Source: Chloroflexi bacterium B3_Chlor (GTDB lineage: Bacteria; Chloroflexota; Anaerolineae; UBA7937; B3-Chlor). Taken from it: a DNA stretch of 37,146 nt. The notes under the pieces are model-generated. The model had not been told where the DNA came from and did not search any database. It was given only the letters and a program-made list of their open reading frames with translations. Of this stretch, positions 25,852 to 33,707 are shown piece after piece. Each line of letters opens with the position of its first letter. Position 1 is the stretch's first letter. Position numbers and translations under genes: made by a program. The stretch is taken from positions 1 through 37,146 of the forward strand of contig NJBK01000033.1 in the NCBI GenBank assembly GCA_005223035.1. Direction: 5' to 3'.

Positions 25852-26817
25852 GTGACAGAGACATCTCCACCTAAGCAGAAAGACGAGGCCGAAGCGGGAA
25901 GAGGTTCTGCCGCAAGGCTTGGGGGAGGGATCGCCGCGGCGGTGGGCAACACCGGGGGTTCCACCTTCAGCTTTCGAAACCTGGGCAGCGTACTCCTCTG
26001 GGGATTGGCCCCCCTGCTCGTCGGCTTGTGGCTCGCTCAGGCTATCGTGCCGCAGCCGGCGGTGGGCATCATTCGGCTCAACACAGATATCTGGGCTGAG
26101 AGCGCCGATCTGGTCGTGGCTCAGATTGAGGAAGCGAGGGAGGATCCCACTATCCAAGCAGTGGTGCTGCAGTTGGACTCACCAGGCGGTGAGGTAGCCG
26201 CCACCCAGAGACTTTACCTGGAGTTGCAGGCCCTGCGTCGGGAGATGCCCGTCGTCGGCTCCATTGACGGCATGGCGGCCAGCGGTGCGTTCTACATGGC
26301 CATGGCCACCGACCCCATATACGCGAAGCCCTCGTCGACCGTGGGCAACGTGGGTGCCTGGGGCTTCATTCCTCCCGACTTAGGCGTGAACGAGGTGATC
26401 CTGGCCAGCGGTCCCTTCAAGCTGACGGCCAGTAACCGCGATGAGTTCCTGCGCTGGATCGAGGGGATCAGGCAGGAGTTCTTGGAGACGGTCTTCAGCC
26501 AACGTGGTGATCGAATGGATATCTCGCGCGTCGAAGTTTCCTATGGGCTGGCCTATCCCGGCCGGGAAGCACTGCGTCTGGGTCTGATCGATCACCTGGG
26601 GAGTGAGACCGAAGCTATCTACACCGCCTCTCAACAGGCGGGCCTCGCCCATTACCAGGTGGTAGACCTGGAGGCGCGCGTCGTCGACGAACTGGCCGAG
26701 GACGAGAACGCGGAGCTTGAACCCTGGGTGGGCGGAGCAGATCCGGAGACCGGGCGGCGCGTGCTGCCGCCTGGCGCCTATCTTCTGTACGATATTCAGC
26801 TGGGAGGCGCCCCATGA
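25852..26817 (+). CDS. SppA-like S49 serine protease
   Basis: A 321-aa membrane protease. The start is GTG 25852, a few nt after AAAGGAGAAG. One TM (about residues 46-66) anchors a ClpP-fold domain: AVVLQLDSPGGEVAATQ, then the nucleophile in SIDGMAASGAFYMA (S144) and a candidate general-base Lys in ASGPFKLTASNRDEF (K190), spaced like the Ser-Lys dyad of short SppA proteins. Such enzymes cleave signal-peptide remnants or membrane proteins. The last 35 residues are acidic and unlike SppA. The downstream DUF4350 gene overlaps by 4 bp, so the two are translationally coupled. Confidence 0.85.
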   Translation: MTETSPPKQKDEAEAGRGSAARLGGGIAAAVGNTGGSTFSFRNLGSVLLWGLAPLLVGLWLAQAIVPQPAVGIIRLNTDIWAESADLVVAQIEEAREDPTIQAVVLQLDSPGGEVAATQRLYLELQALRREMPVVGSIDGMAASGAFYMAMATDPIYAKPSSTVGNVGAWGFIPPDLGVNEVILASGPFKLTASNRDEFLRWIEGIRQEFLETVFSQRGDRMDISRVEVSYGLAYPGREALRLGLIDHLGSETEAIYTASQQAGLAHYQVVDLEARVVDELAEDENAELEPWVGGADPETGRRVLPPGAYLLYDIQLGGAP

Positions 26818-28775
26818 AAACATGGAGCAAGATCCTAATCGTTCTCATTCTCATCGCTCTGCCGGTAGTCGGACGCGGGGTGTGGTTCCATCGCGGATGG
26901 TACCAGCCACCTCTCATCCGCGAGATCGACGAGGACCAGATAGAGGTCCTGCCGCCCGAGTATCGCTCCATTGCCGAAGAGGTAGAGGAGAGCGTCGGCC
27001 GCGTGGTCGTCGATCTGGCCCACGAGAACAACCTGGAGGTTGACGATCTCACCCCTTTGCGGGATCGGCTCATCGCTCGCGGCGCCGCTGTTGAAACCTT
27101 CGATGGCTTCAGCGCTTCTCTGGAATCTCAGTTGCGCGGCGCCATCGCCCTGGTGGTCGTTGCGCCCACGAGCGAATATGCGGGGTATGAGGTCGAGGCC
27201 ATCGTGGACTTCGTGGAGGACGGCGGGCGGGTGCTCCTGGCGGCCGATCCCACACGCCCTGTCCCCTCAGAGGAAGAAGAGGGCTCCCTGGATTTGGGTG
27301 AAACCTTGTTCCCGGCCAGCGCCGTCCCGGCCATCAACAGCTTGGCCAACCCCCTGGGTGTGGTCTACTTTGATGACCATCTCTACAACTTGGTGGACAA
27401 CGAGGGCAACTATCGCAACGTCAAACTGACGTCCCTGAGCGATGAGCACCCCCTTACCGAGGGTTTGGACACGGTGGTCTTCTTTGCCGCCCACTCCCTG
27501 CGCAGCGAGGGCTTATCCCTCATGAGCGGCGACGAGAACACGTTCTCCTCCCTGCGCACGGGGGAAACGGCGCTCACCGTCGCGGCACTGGCTGCTGACG
27601 AACGGGCGCTGGCCCTCGGCGACGTTACCGCCCTCACTGCGCCCTATCACACCGTCGCCGACAACGATCAACTCCTGAGCAACATCGCTGACTGGCTGGC
27701 CTCCGCTGAGCGGGTGTGGGACCTGAACGATTTTCCCTATCTCTTCCAGCGGTCGGTGGACCTGGTGCAGATTGCCGGGGACTTCCTTGACCCTCGTTTG
27801 ATCGCTCGGACCGGTGCCTTAGAGGAGGTCCTTGCCCAGGCGGACCTCACTCTCAGCGTTCGCGACACCGCCGACCGTGACAACGACACCATCTTCGTCG
27901 GGACCTTCGAGGATGTGGAGTTGGTGGAGGAGTACCTGGATGAGGGTGGGGTTACGATCACTCTAGTTGAGGAGGAGGGAGAGGAGGGCGCCGCCGCGAC
28001 GGAAGAGGCAGAGGAGGAAGAGGAAGAACCTCGGGACACCGTCGAAGTGGAGGAGTTGGGCAGTATCCCCATGGAGGGCACTACCCTCTTCGTCGTTGAC
28101 CGCAGCGCCGACCGCGTGGTTGTGATCGCCCTGGCGGAAGATGGGGACTCTGCGATGGCAGCCCTTGACCGGCTGGCTTTCGGCGATTTCTCCGGCTGCG
28201 TAGAGAGCGACGACGTAACGGTTTGCTCCACAGGTGAAGTCCAGGAAGGGTTGGGGCTGGACACCGAGCGCGAAGAGCCTGAGGAGCGTGAGGAGGCACC
28301 GGAAGAGGGCGAAGGAGAGGCGGAGCTGCCCAGGATCGGCTCCCGTTTGGAGTCGGACGCCGCCCTGGCGGCCGGGGTACCCTGGTTGACCGAGCTGGCC
28401 GAGGAGGACTACGAGATCACCTCCCAGGCGGGTGAGACCTATACCTACACGATAACCCTGGACCGTTCGAGGGACGTGGTGTGGATGTACGGGTGGTGCG
28501 CCACCACCAAGGAGTTGTTGGGGGAGAACTGGGACAGCATCACCCTGGCCTTCAGGATGGACGGCGAGGAGGTGCCCCTGGGTACGTTTGCCACGCTGGA
28601 GACCGACATCGAGGACCAGGAATGCCGGCTGTATTACGTCCTGGTCACCGATTGGCCACCTGGAGAACACGTGCTGATCACCGAGGTCACCTTCGAGACC
28701 GAACTGGACGACGGCACCGATATCTACCCTGCTGGGACGCATTTCTACGAGCACATCGTGACAGTGGGCGGCTAA
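26814..28775 (+). CDS. DUF4350-containing membrane-anchored protein
   Basis: A 653-aa protein. The N-terminus has one TM (ILIVLILIALPVVGRGVW), followed by a DUF4350-like domain: LTPLRDRLIARGAAVETFDG, ALVVVAPTSEYAGYEVEAIVDFVEDGGRVLLAADPTR, and HPLTEGLDTVVFFAAHSL. Two very acidic stretches (about residues 382-405 and 482-505, mostly Glu) separate it from a C-terminal beta-rich domain (from about residue 525) that ends with a jelly-roll-like YPAGTHFYEHIVTVGG. DUF4350 resembles glutamine-amidotransferase-like folds seen near MoxR/ATPase or protease genes. It overlaps sppA by 4 bp; a shared role at the membrane is an inference. Confidence 0.75.
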   Translation: MKTWSKILIVLILIALPVVGRGVWFHRGWYQPPLIREIDEDQIEVLPPEYRSIAEEVEESVGRVVVDLAHENNLEVDDLTPLRDRLIARGAAVETFDGFSASLESQLRGAIALVVVAPTSEYAGYEVEAIVDFVEDGGRVLLAADPTRPVPSEEEEGSLDLGETLFPASAVPAINSLANPLGVVYFDDHLYNLVDNEGNYRNVKLTSLSDEHPLTEGLDTVVFFAAHSLRSEGLSLMSGDENTFSSLRTGETALTVAALAADERALALGDVTALTAPYHTVADNDQLLSNIADWLASAERVWDLNDFPYLFQRSVDLVQIAGDFLDPRLIARTGALEEVLAQADLTLSVRDTADRDNDTIFVGTFEDVELVEEYLDEGGVTITLVEEEGEEGAAATEEAEEEEEEPRDTVEVEELGSIPMEGTTLFVVDRSADRVVVIALAEDGDSAMAALDRLAFGDFSGCVESDDVTVCSTGEVQEGLGLDTEREEPEEREEAPEEGEGEAELPRIGSRLESDAALAAGVPWLTELAEEDYEITSQAGETYTYTITLDRSRDVVWMYGWCATTKELLGENWDSITLAFRMDGEEVPLGTFATLETDIEDQECRLYYVLVTDWPPGEHVLITEVTFETELDDGTDIYPAGTHFYEHIVTVGG

Positions 28776-28803
28776 ACGGCGCGAACAATTGAGCGTAATC
28801 AGG

Positions 28804-28847
28804 AAAGAGCCTCGGGGCCATCGGTTCGCTCCCAAGGCTCTTTTTCC
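28804..28847 (+). terminator. Terminator of the sppA-DUF4350 operon
   Basis: AAAGAGCCT pairs with AGGCTCTTT across a GC-containing central part, followed by TTTTTCC. It begins 29 bp past the stop codon and resembles the cold-shock terminators further on. Confidence 0.8.
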
Positions 28848-28934
28848 TTACACCTCTGTCGGGGAGTCTTCCCGTGTTTGCCGCTTTCCTTGGAGGTTTG
28901 GCAACGTTTCTCAACCCGCTTCTCTCTAGCACAC

Positions 28935-28963
28935 TTGACAACTGTGAGGACTAGTGGTACATT
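28935..28963 (+). promoter_or_regulatory. Promoter of the first cold-shock gene
   Basis: TTGACA (28935-28940) and TACATT (28958-28963) are 17 bp apart with a TGG before the -10. A leader of about 165 nt follows. Confidence 0.75.
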
Positions 28964-29136
28964 TAGTGCAGAAGGTACACAGTAGTCCTGCCTGTCGCAG
29001 GTGGAAGAGGCTCACCCGTAGCTGTTTTCTCATCCTGGACTGCGCGGCGTTGTGTAAGTGCTGAATCCGCATAGAAGCTGAGGCTTCTTGAGGCACAGCC
29101 GCACCTTCAATCTAACGAAAGGAGAGGAGAGCAGCT

Positions 29137-29382
29137 ATGGAAGAGTCCAGAGTCACTGGGACCGTCAAGTGGTTCAGTGAGCGTAAGGGCTACGGCTTCA
29201 TCACCCGCGATGAAGGCAAGGACGTATTCGTCCACTTCTCGGGCATTCGCGCTGGCGGACCTCGTTCGTTGAACGAGGGTGACAAGGTGGAGTTCACCAT
29301 CGAGACTGACCAGCGTGGGCCCAGGGCCGTCGACCTGGAGGTGACCGAAGCCGCTCCGCCCCCAAGCTTCGACCGGTACTAG
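29137..29382 (+). CDS. Cold-shock protein, copy 1 of 3
   Basis: An 81-aa CspA-family RNA/ssDNA chaperone. The cold-shock domain has [15 protein letters not shown] (RNP1) and DVFVHFSGI (RNP2), then an extended loop [13 protein letters not shown] and a short C-terminal tail. AAAGGAGAGGAG precedes the ATG. Copies 2 and 3 differ at a handful of positions (here [29 protein letters not shown]). It has its own promoter, long leader and terminator, so it is expressed as a separate unit. Confidence 0.96.
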   Translation: MEESRVTGTVKWFSERKGYGFITRDEGKDVFVHFSGIRAGGPRSLNEGDKVEFTIETDQRGPRAVDLEVTEAAPPPSFDRY

Positions 29383-29424
29383 GCCGAGCTTAGGTGGAGC
29401 GAGCGAGCGTACGCGAACACGAGA

Positions 29425-29466
29425 GGGCCTCAGAGCGTTTGTTTGGCTCCTCAGGCCCTTTTCTTT
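29425..29466 (+). terminator. Terminator of cold-shock copy 1
   Basis: GGGCCT (29425-29430) pairs with AGGCCC (29453-29458), with AGC/GCT inside, followed by TTTTCTTT. Confidence 0.8.
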
Positions 29467-29655
29467 GCCACGGGGCCGCGCCCTGAGCGCCCCCGTCAGC
29501 ATCCTGAGTAGGCCGACACGAAGTGACGGCCGTATCGAAGGATCGAAGCATAGCCGCGACGCGGCATACCTGTCCTGAGCCTAGTCGAAGGGGGTGTGGT
29601 CCGGCGACGGCGGCGTTGACGATCCCGCCGCAGCATGGGGTGCTGGACTTCCTTA
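29467..29655 (+). repeat. Spacer repeat between cold-shock copies 1 and 2
   Basis: A stretch of about 190 bp is repeated almost identically at 30191-30378. It contains dispersed-repeat motifs such as CCTGAGCC, GTCGAAGG and GTATCGAAGGATCG. Confidence 0.75.
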
Positions 29656-29661
29656 CCCGAC

Positions 29662-29690
29662 TTGACAAATGTGGGAATTTCTGGTACATT
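29662..29690 (+). promoter_or_regulatory. Promoter of the second cold-shock gene
   Basis: TTGACA (29662-29667) and TACATT (29685-29690) are 17 bp apart; a conserved leader of about 165 nt follows. Confidence 0.75.
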
Positions 29691-29860
29691 TAGGGCAGAA
29701 GGTACACATTTGTCGTTTGTCGCAGGTGGAATAGGCTCAGACGTAGCTGTTTTCTCATCCTGGACTGCGCGGCGTTGTGTAAGTGCTGAATCCGCATAGA
29801 AGCTCAGGTTTCTTGAGGGAAGCCGCACCTTCAATCCAACGAAAGGAGAGTAGAACAGCT

Positions 29861-30106
29861 ATGGAAGAGTCCAGAGTCAACGGGACGGTTAAGTGGTTCA
29901 GTGACGGCAAGGGCTACGGCTTCATCACCCGCGATGAAGGCAAGGACGTATTCGTCCACTTCTCGGGCATTCGCGCTGGCGGACCTCGTTCTCTGAGCGA
30001 GGGTGACAAGGTGGAGTTCACCATCGAGACTGACCAGCGTGGGCCCAGGGCCGTCGACCTGGTGGTGACCGAGTCCGCTCCGCGCCAGAGCTACAGCCGG
30101 TACTAA
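29861..30106 (+). CDS. Cold-shock protein, copy 2 of 3
   Basis: An 81-aa cold-shock protein, 724 bp after copy 1 start to start. ATG 29861 is used, as in the other copies (same AAAGGAGAG leader end); the longer frame upstream is the untranslated leader. It has KGYGFI and VFVHF, and differs from copy 1 mainly in [14 protein letters not shown] and the tail [11 protein letters not shown]. It has its own promoter and terminator. Confidence 0.96.
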   Translation: MEESRVNGTVKWFSDGKGYGFITRDEGKDVFVHFSGIRAGGPRSLSEGDKVEFTIETDQRGPRAVDLVVTESAPRQSYSRY

Positions 30107-30147
30107 ACCGGGTCTAGCTGGCGCGAGTAAGCGCACGTGAACACGAG

Positions 30148-30190
30148 AGAGCCTCAGGGCGATTGTTTCGCTCCTGAGGCTCTTTTCTTT
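30148..30190 (+). terminator. Terminator of cold-shock copy 2
   Basis: AGAGCCTCAG (30148-30157) pairs with CTGAGGCTCT (30174-30183), followed by TTTCTTT. Confidence 0.85.
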
Positions 30191-30378
30191 GCTACGGGGC
30201 CACGCCCTGAGCGCCCCCGTCAGCATCCTGAGTAGGCCGACACGAAGTGACGGCCGTATCGAAGGATCGAAGCATAGCCGCGACGCGGCATACGTGTCCC
30301 GAGCTTGTCGAAGGGGGTGTGGTCCGGGGACGGCGGCGTTGACAATCCCGCCGCAGCATGGGGTGCTGGACTTCCCTA
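30191..30378 (+). repeat. Spacer repeat between cold-shock copies 2 and 3
   Basis: Near-identical to 29467-29655, with a few substitutions and a small indel (for example GAGCTTGTCG against GAGCCTAGTCG). It confirms that the whole cassette, not only the gene, was duplicated. Confidence 0.75.
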
Positions 30379-30384
30379 CCTGAT

Positions 30385-30413
30385 TTGACAAATGTGGGGA
30401 TTTCTGGTACATT
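30385..30413 (+). promoter_or_regulatory. Promoter of the third cold-shock gene
   Basis: TTGACA (30385-30390) and TACATT (30408-30413) are 17 bp apart, as in the other two copies. Confidence 0.75.
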
Positions 30414-30584
30414 CAGGGCAGAAGGTACACATTTGTCGTTTGTCGCAGGTGGAATAGGCTCACACGTAGCTGTTTTCTCATCCTGGACTGCGCGGCGTTG
30501 TGTAAGTGCTGAATGCGCATAGAAGCTGACGTTTCTTGAGGCACAGCCGCTCCTTCAATCTAAGGAAAGGAGAGTAGAACAGCT

Positions 30585-30830
30585 ATGGAAGAGTCCAGAG
30601 TCAACGGGACCGTAAAGTGGTTCAGTGACGGCAAGGGCTACGGCTTCATCACCCGCGATGAAGGCAAGGACGTGTTCGTCCACTTCTCGGGCATTCGCGC
30701 TGGCGGACCTCGTTCTCTGAGCGAGGGTGACAAGGTGGAGTTCTCCATCGAGACTGGCGAGCGTGGGCCCAGCGCCGCCGACCTGGTGGTAACCGAAGCC
30801 GCTGAGCGCCCAAGCTTCGGCCGGTACTAG
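30585..30830 (+). CDS. Cold-shock protein, copy 3 of 3
   Basis: An 81-aa cold-shock protein, again 724 bp after copy 2. It keeps the RNP motifs but is the most divergent in the C-terminal third (EFSIETGERGPSAADLVV, tail EAAERPSFGRY). It has its own promoter, leader and terminator. Confidence 0.96.
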   Translation: MEESRVNGTVKWFSDGKGYGFITRDEGKDVFVHFSGIRAGGPRSLSEGDKVEFSIETGERGPSAADLVVTEAAERPSFGRY

Positions 30831-30871
30831 GCCGAGCCTAGGCGCCGCGAGCGAGCGCACGTGAACACGAG

Positions 30872-30914
30872 AGAGCCTCAGGGCGATTGTTTCGCTCCTG
30901 AGGCTCTTTTCTTT
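30872..30914 (+). terminator. Terminator of cold-shock copy 3
   Basis: AGAGCCTCAG (30872-30881) pairs with CTGAGGCTCT (30898-30907), followed by TTTCTTT. Confidence 0.85.
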
Positions 30915-31255
30915 GCCAGCGGGACGCATCCTGAGCCGCGCCATCAGCATCCTGAGTGGGCGATAGCCTGTATCGAAGGATGCAGTCCGGCGCCCCGGAC
31001 AGTGCGCCACCGTTTGGACAGTCTGCTCTTCAGTCTCCCCTGAAGCGAGGAGAATTCGGTACTCCCTCCCCCTACGATGCGGGAGGGCTGGTGGTTCGAC
31101 CCTTCGACAGGCTCAGGGCAGGCAAGCTCACCATGTAGGTGGGGGTGGAGGAGGCGGCCGCCTAATCAGTAGTTGGGCCGCATGACTACAAGTCAGGCAG
31201 CCCTCCTCGAGAAGCATAGGTTTTCTTCAGAATAGTTTTTCCCTAAGAGGTAGAT
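30915..31255. other. Intergenic stretch with dispersed repeats
   Basis: No gene is visible. The start resembles a decayed version of the cold-shock spacer (CATCAGCATCCTGAGTGGGC, GTATCGAAGGATGC). Near 31099-31117 there is the common dispersed unit CCCTTCGACAGGCTCAGGGC. Confidence 0.5.
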
Positions 31256-31801
31256 ATGCTATCCAAACTCTCAAGGCTATTTCATTCCTGGGCCAGAGGC
31301 TGGCTTATTCTGGCGCTTTTCGCGGCGTTTGTGATTTTCGTCGCCGTTACACTGCCGGTCTTACAGGCTGCCCCTGGGGGTAGCATAGTGTCGTTAGACG
31401 CGCAATTTTTCTACACGCCAGAAAAAGCGTTTTCGACAGTGGCTTCCTATGGCGACGCAGGGCGCTTCTGGATCCGCATCTACTTGACATGGGACATCGT
31501 CAATCCCATCCTGTACACATTGGCCTTCAGCCTACTCATTTCGTGGCTTTTCCAGCGCAGTTTCAAGCCCGGGAGCAAACTGCAAAAACTGAATGTGTTG
31601 CCTGTCGGCGCGGGGCTCTTCGACCTGTTTGAGAATATCTGCATCGTGACTTTGCTTACGGTCTATCCCGCTCAACCTGCGGTCGTGGCCTGGCTAAGTA
31701 CAGTCTGTACGATGAGCAAGATGAGCTTTTTGGGCGTGAGCACTCTGCTGATTTTGGTTGGGCTGGTCAAAGCGGCAATGAACAGGTTCAAGAAGCAGTA
31801 A
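31256..31801 (+). CDS. Membrane protein of unknown function
   Basis: A 181-aa protein with about four TMs: GWLILALFAAFVIFVAVTLPVL, an internal pair around IVNPILYTLAFSLLISWLF and NVLPVGAGLFDLFENICIVTLL, and a final one LGVSTLLILVGLVKA. Conserved-looking features are YGDAGRFWIRIYLTWDI and the charged FDLFENI within a membrane segment. It resembles a hypothetical membrane family found in many bacteria, but I cannot assign a function. The surrounding DNA is AT-richer than the rest of the window, which suggests transfer. Confidence 0.65.
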   Translation: MLSKLSRLFHSWARGWLILALFAAFVIFVAVTLPVLQAAPGGSIVSLDAQFFYTPEKAFSTVASYGDAGRFWIRIYLTWDIVNPILYTLAFSLLISWLFQRSFKPGSKLQKLNVLPVGAGLFDLFENICIVTLLTVYPAQPAVVAWLSTVCTMSKMSFLGVSTLLILVGLVKAAMNRFKKQ

Positions 31802-31867
31802 CGATTGACTGTTAGAAATCTAGAGGTATTGGAAGCGAGGGGTCATGTTCTGAGTTCTAAAGGACAA

Positions 31868-31957
31868 CGATGCGGCCCAACAACGGCTTGCACCCGACAC
31901 GGCTATCGCCGCTTAAAATCGGCGGCCACACGCGCTTTGTAGTTGCTCTTGTGGCGA
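31868..31957. repeat. Degenerate attC-like imperfect palindrome
   Basis: GCCCAAC on the plus strand (GTTGGGC on minus, fitting the GTTRRRY crossover core) opens a GC-rich imperfect palindrome with inner CGCCG/CGGCG arms around an AT loop. It ends near GTAGTTGCTC. This is the layout of integron attC sites, though the second core is poor. It lies just downstream of the anti-sigma gene. Confidence 0.35.
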
Positions 31958-32034
31958 AAGCTCTTTCCCGCAGCCGCCGCGCGGGTGAAGCCAAACTTGC
32001 GCGCGTGGAGTTCTTCCGTGGGGAGAGCAACGCT

Positions 32035-32367
32035 TCATGAGACGAGGCGAAAGACCCCATACCAAACCATTGCCAATAGCCCCAATGCAAGCGTAGTCGT
32101 AATGCCGATTGTAATCGCCAAGACTACCACTACAGTGCGCCGGAACATCAGCCGCTTGGCTTCCAGATAGGCTTCCATTTCGTCCTCCTTAGTAAGCGGA
32201 ATAGGAATATCTCCCGGCAACTCCGTCTTTGCCAAGTCCTGTGCGATATTGGCGAGTTCCGGGTCAGTGGCCAGGTATTCTTCAACGAGGGTGCGCGTAT
32301 CTGCACTCACTTCATTGGCTACGTATAGAGGCAGCAAATCGAGAATCACATTTCGTGTGATTTCCAT
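32035..32367 (-). CDS. Putative anti-sigma factor (no zinc motif)
   Basis: A 110-aa protein starting at ATG 32367, which follows the sigma-factor stop by 1 bp; GGGAGG lies about 9 nt upstream. The N-terminal 65 residues are helical and acidic (LLPLYVANEVSADTRTLVEE and following), like the sigma-binding ASD fold, but the His-x3-Cys-x2-Cys zinc motif is absent. One TM (RTVVVVLAITIGITTTLALG onward) anchors it. Gene order with an ECF sigma factor, size and topology support an anti-sigma role; sequence alone is not decisive. Confidence 0.7.
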   Translation of the reverse strand: MEITRNVILDLLPLYVANEVSADTRTLVEEYLATDPELANIAQDLAKTELPGDIPIPLTKEDEMEAYLEAKRLMFRRTVVVVLAITIGITTTLALGLLAMVWYGVFRLVS

Positions 32368-32368
32368 A

Positions 32369-32854
32369 TCAAGAAACCTCCCTTTCGACACAAGTAGTGA
32401 GCAGCTTCTTACGGACGCGGTGCACTTTTACTTTGGCAGATGACAGTGATAATCCCAGAACACGGGCAATTTCGGCGTAGGGTAGTTCGTGCTGAACGCG
32501 TAAAATGAAAGCCGCACGGTCGATCTCTGGAAGTGTCTGAAGAACTCTATGAACTCTTCGTAATTCGAGACGAGACTCAACCAGTACATCCGGCCCAGGT
32601 GCCGGGTCAGGGTGAACGTCTTCAAGGGCAACCTGACGCTTGCTTTTTCTCTGTTGTTCCAAGAAGACATTGCGGGCGATCGTGAAGAGATATGCTTTAA
32701 GGGTTTCGGTGCGAATAGTGCTGCTGTTTACCCAGGCGCGGACAAACGTCTCAGAGGTTATATCCTCTGCCTCGGAACTGTTACCCGCAAGCCAAAAGGC
32801 AAAGCGGTAAACTTCAGGTGCATAGGATTCGTACAGGCCTTGGAAGTTGAGCAT
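32369..32854 (-). CDS. ECF-family RNA polymerase sigma factor
   Basis: A 161-aa sigma factor. The start is ATG 32854, four nt after AGAGGAG; the longer frame includes noncoding DNA. Region 2 contains YESYAPEVYRFAFWLAG and AEDITSETFVRAW; region 4 contains LQTLPEIDRAAFILR, LPYAEIARVLGLSLSSAKVKVHRVRKKL (helix-turn-helix). These match short ECF/SigW-like factors. It is the first gene of a two-gene operon with its anti-sigma factor. Target genes are not identifiable here; AAC-type -35 sequence GTAAC about 55 bp upstream could be an autoregulatory element, but this is weak. Confidence 0.92.
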   Translation of the reverse strand: MLNFQGLYESYAPEVYRFAFWLAGNSSEAEDITSETFVRAWVNSSTIRTETLKAYLFTIARNVFLEQQRKSKRQVALEDVHPDPAPGPDVLVESRLELRRVHRVLQTLPEIDRAAFILRVQHELPYAEIARVLGLSLSSAKVKVHRVRKKLLTTCVEREVS

Positions 32855-33036
32855 AACTCCTCTCTGTATATAATATGCATAACCGAGCGAAAAGTTACAA
32901 CGGGTTTCAGAATAGCTCACGAGTAGATTGCATCCTTGCACGCGGCTGAACCTGGTCGTTAGCCGACCACATCTTGGTGCCCGTGTTTGAGACGGGAGCG
33001 ACCACAATGAACCGAAAGCACAAAGGGAGCAGGCGG

Positions 33037-33528
33037 ATGGACACAACGACTCTTGTTCTGGTTGCCGTTGCGGCGATACTACTGGCGATTGCCTTCTGGC
33101 AAGGGCGCGACTTGCCCTTGGCCGGGCTGCAGGCCGCTGGACGTACGCTATGGCGCAACTTGCCCATGCTGTTGGCTAGCTTTGTCATAGCTGGGGTGGT
33201 GCAGGTACTCATCCCCAGGGATCTTATCACCGGCTGGCTAGGCACCCAAGCTGGGAGCAAGGGTGTTCTGATCGGCTGCGTGGTCGGTGGGCTGGTGCCC
33301 GGTGCGCCGTACGCGGTCTTCCCTATCGTGGCGGCGCTCTACGAGGCTGGGGCTGGCCTAGGCGCCGTGGTGAGCTTTGTCTCTGCCTGGTCGCTGTGGT
33401 CAGTGTCGCGCTTGCCCCTGGAGATGGCCTTGATCGATCCCAAACCAGCGCTCGTTCGCTACGCCATCACCTTTGTCGTGCCGCCCATCGCCGGGCTGTT
33501 GGCCCAGGCAATCGCCCGGCTGCTATGA
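33037..33528 (+). CDS. Small permease-like membrane protein (YraQ/DUF318-like)
   Basis: A 163-aa membrane protein. ATG 33037 (AAAGGGAG 7 nt upstream) is preferred; ATG 33007 is also possible. It has four to five hydrophobic segments, including LVLVAVAAILLAIAFW, LPMLLASFVIAGVVQVLI and GVLIGCVVGGLVPGAPYAVFPIVAALYEAG. The GGLVPGAPYAVFPI motif and the IPRDLITGWLG segment resemble the DUF318/YraQ permease family, but the protein is about half the usual length. Substrate unknown. The cold-shock-like terminator at 33671 follows. Confidence 0.65.
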   Translation: MDTTTLVLVAVAAILLAIAFWQGRDLPLAGLQAAGRTLWRNLPMLLASFVIAGVVQVLIPRDLITGWLGTQAGSKGVLIGCVVGGLVPGAPYAVFPIVAALYEAGAGLGAVVSFVSAWSLWSVSRLPLEMALIDPKPALVRYAITFVVPPIAGLLAQAIARLL

Positions 33529-33530
33529 GT

Positions 33531-33603
33531 TACACATTGACCCTGCCTGTCGTTGGGGGAAGAGGCTCGTCCGTAGCTGTCTTCTCATCCTCAGCAACGG
33601 CGT
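33531..33603 (+). repeat. Remnant of a cold-shock leader, no coding region
   Basis: TACACA, CCTGCCTGTCG, GGAAGAGGCTC, CCGTAGCTGT and TTCTCATCCT occur in the same order and spacing as in the leaders of the three cold-shock genes, but the -35/-10 and coding region are missing. Confidence 0.65.
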
Positions 33604-33670
33604 CATGCACGGGAGACCTCCGAGGTCTTGGAGTGGCCAGGCAGCGCGGGCAAGGGCACGTGAAGACGAG

Positions 33671-33707
33671 AGGGCCTCAAGGGATTTCCCTTGGGGCTCT
33701 TTTCTTT
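33671..33707 (+). terminator. Strong terminator (cold-shock type)
   Basis: AGGGCCTCAAGGG pairs with CCCTTGGGGCTCT around ATTT, followed by TTTCTTT. It resembles the cold-shock terminators, and the upstream GCACGTGAAGACGAG matches their 3' flank. It probably ends the permease transcript. Confidence 0.8.

Noticed and set aside
27963..28835. 290-codon open frame on the minus strand
   Set aside because: Antisense to the DUF4350 gene, without recognisable motifs. The plus-strand frame has a coherent protein, a coupled start and a terminator.
29831..30412. 193-codon minus-strand frame, with similar ones at the other cold-shock copies
   Set aside because: It is antisense to the cold-shock cassette and recurs only because the cassette is duplicated; the composition is not protein-like.
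28935..30914. Regularly spaced repeats considered as a CRISPR array
   Set aside because: The period is 724 bp and contains complete genes; there are no 25-40-bp repeats with unique spacers, and no cas gene is in the window.
31099..31117. TTCGACAGGCTCAGG-type units as a regulatory motif
   Set aside because: These are widespread dispersed repeats in many environmental bacteria, and here they fall in several unrelated gaps.
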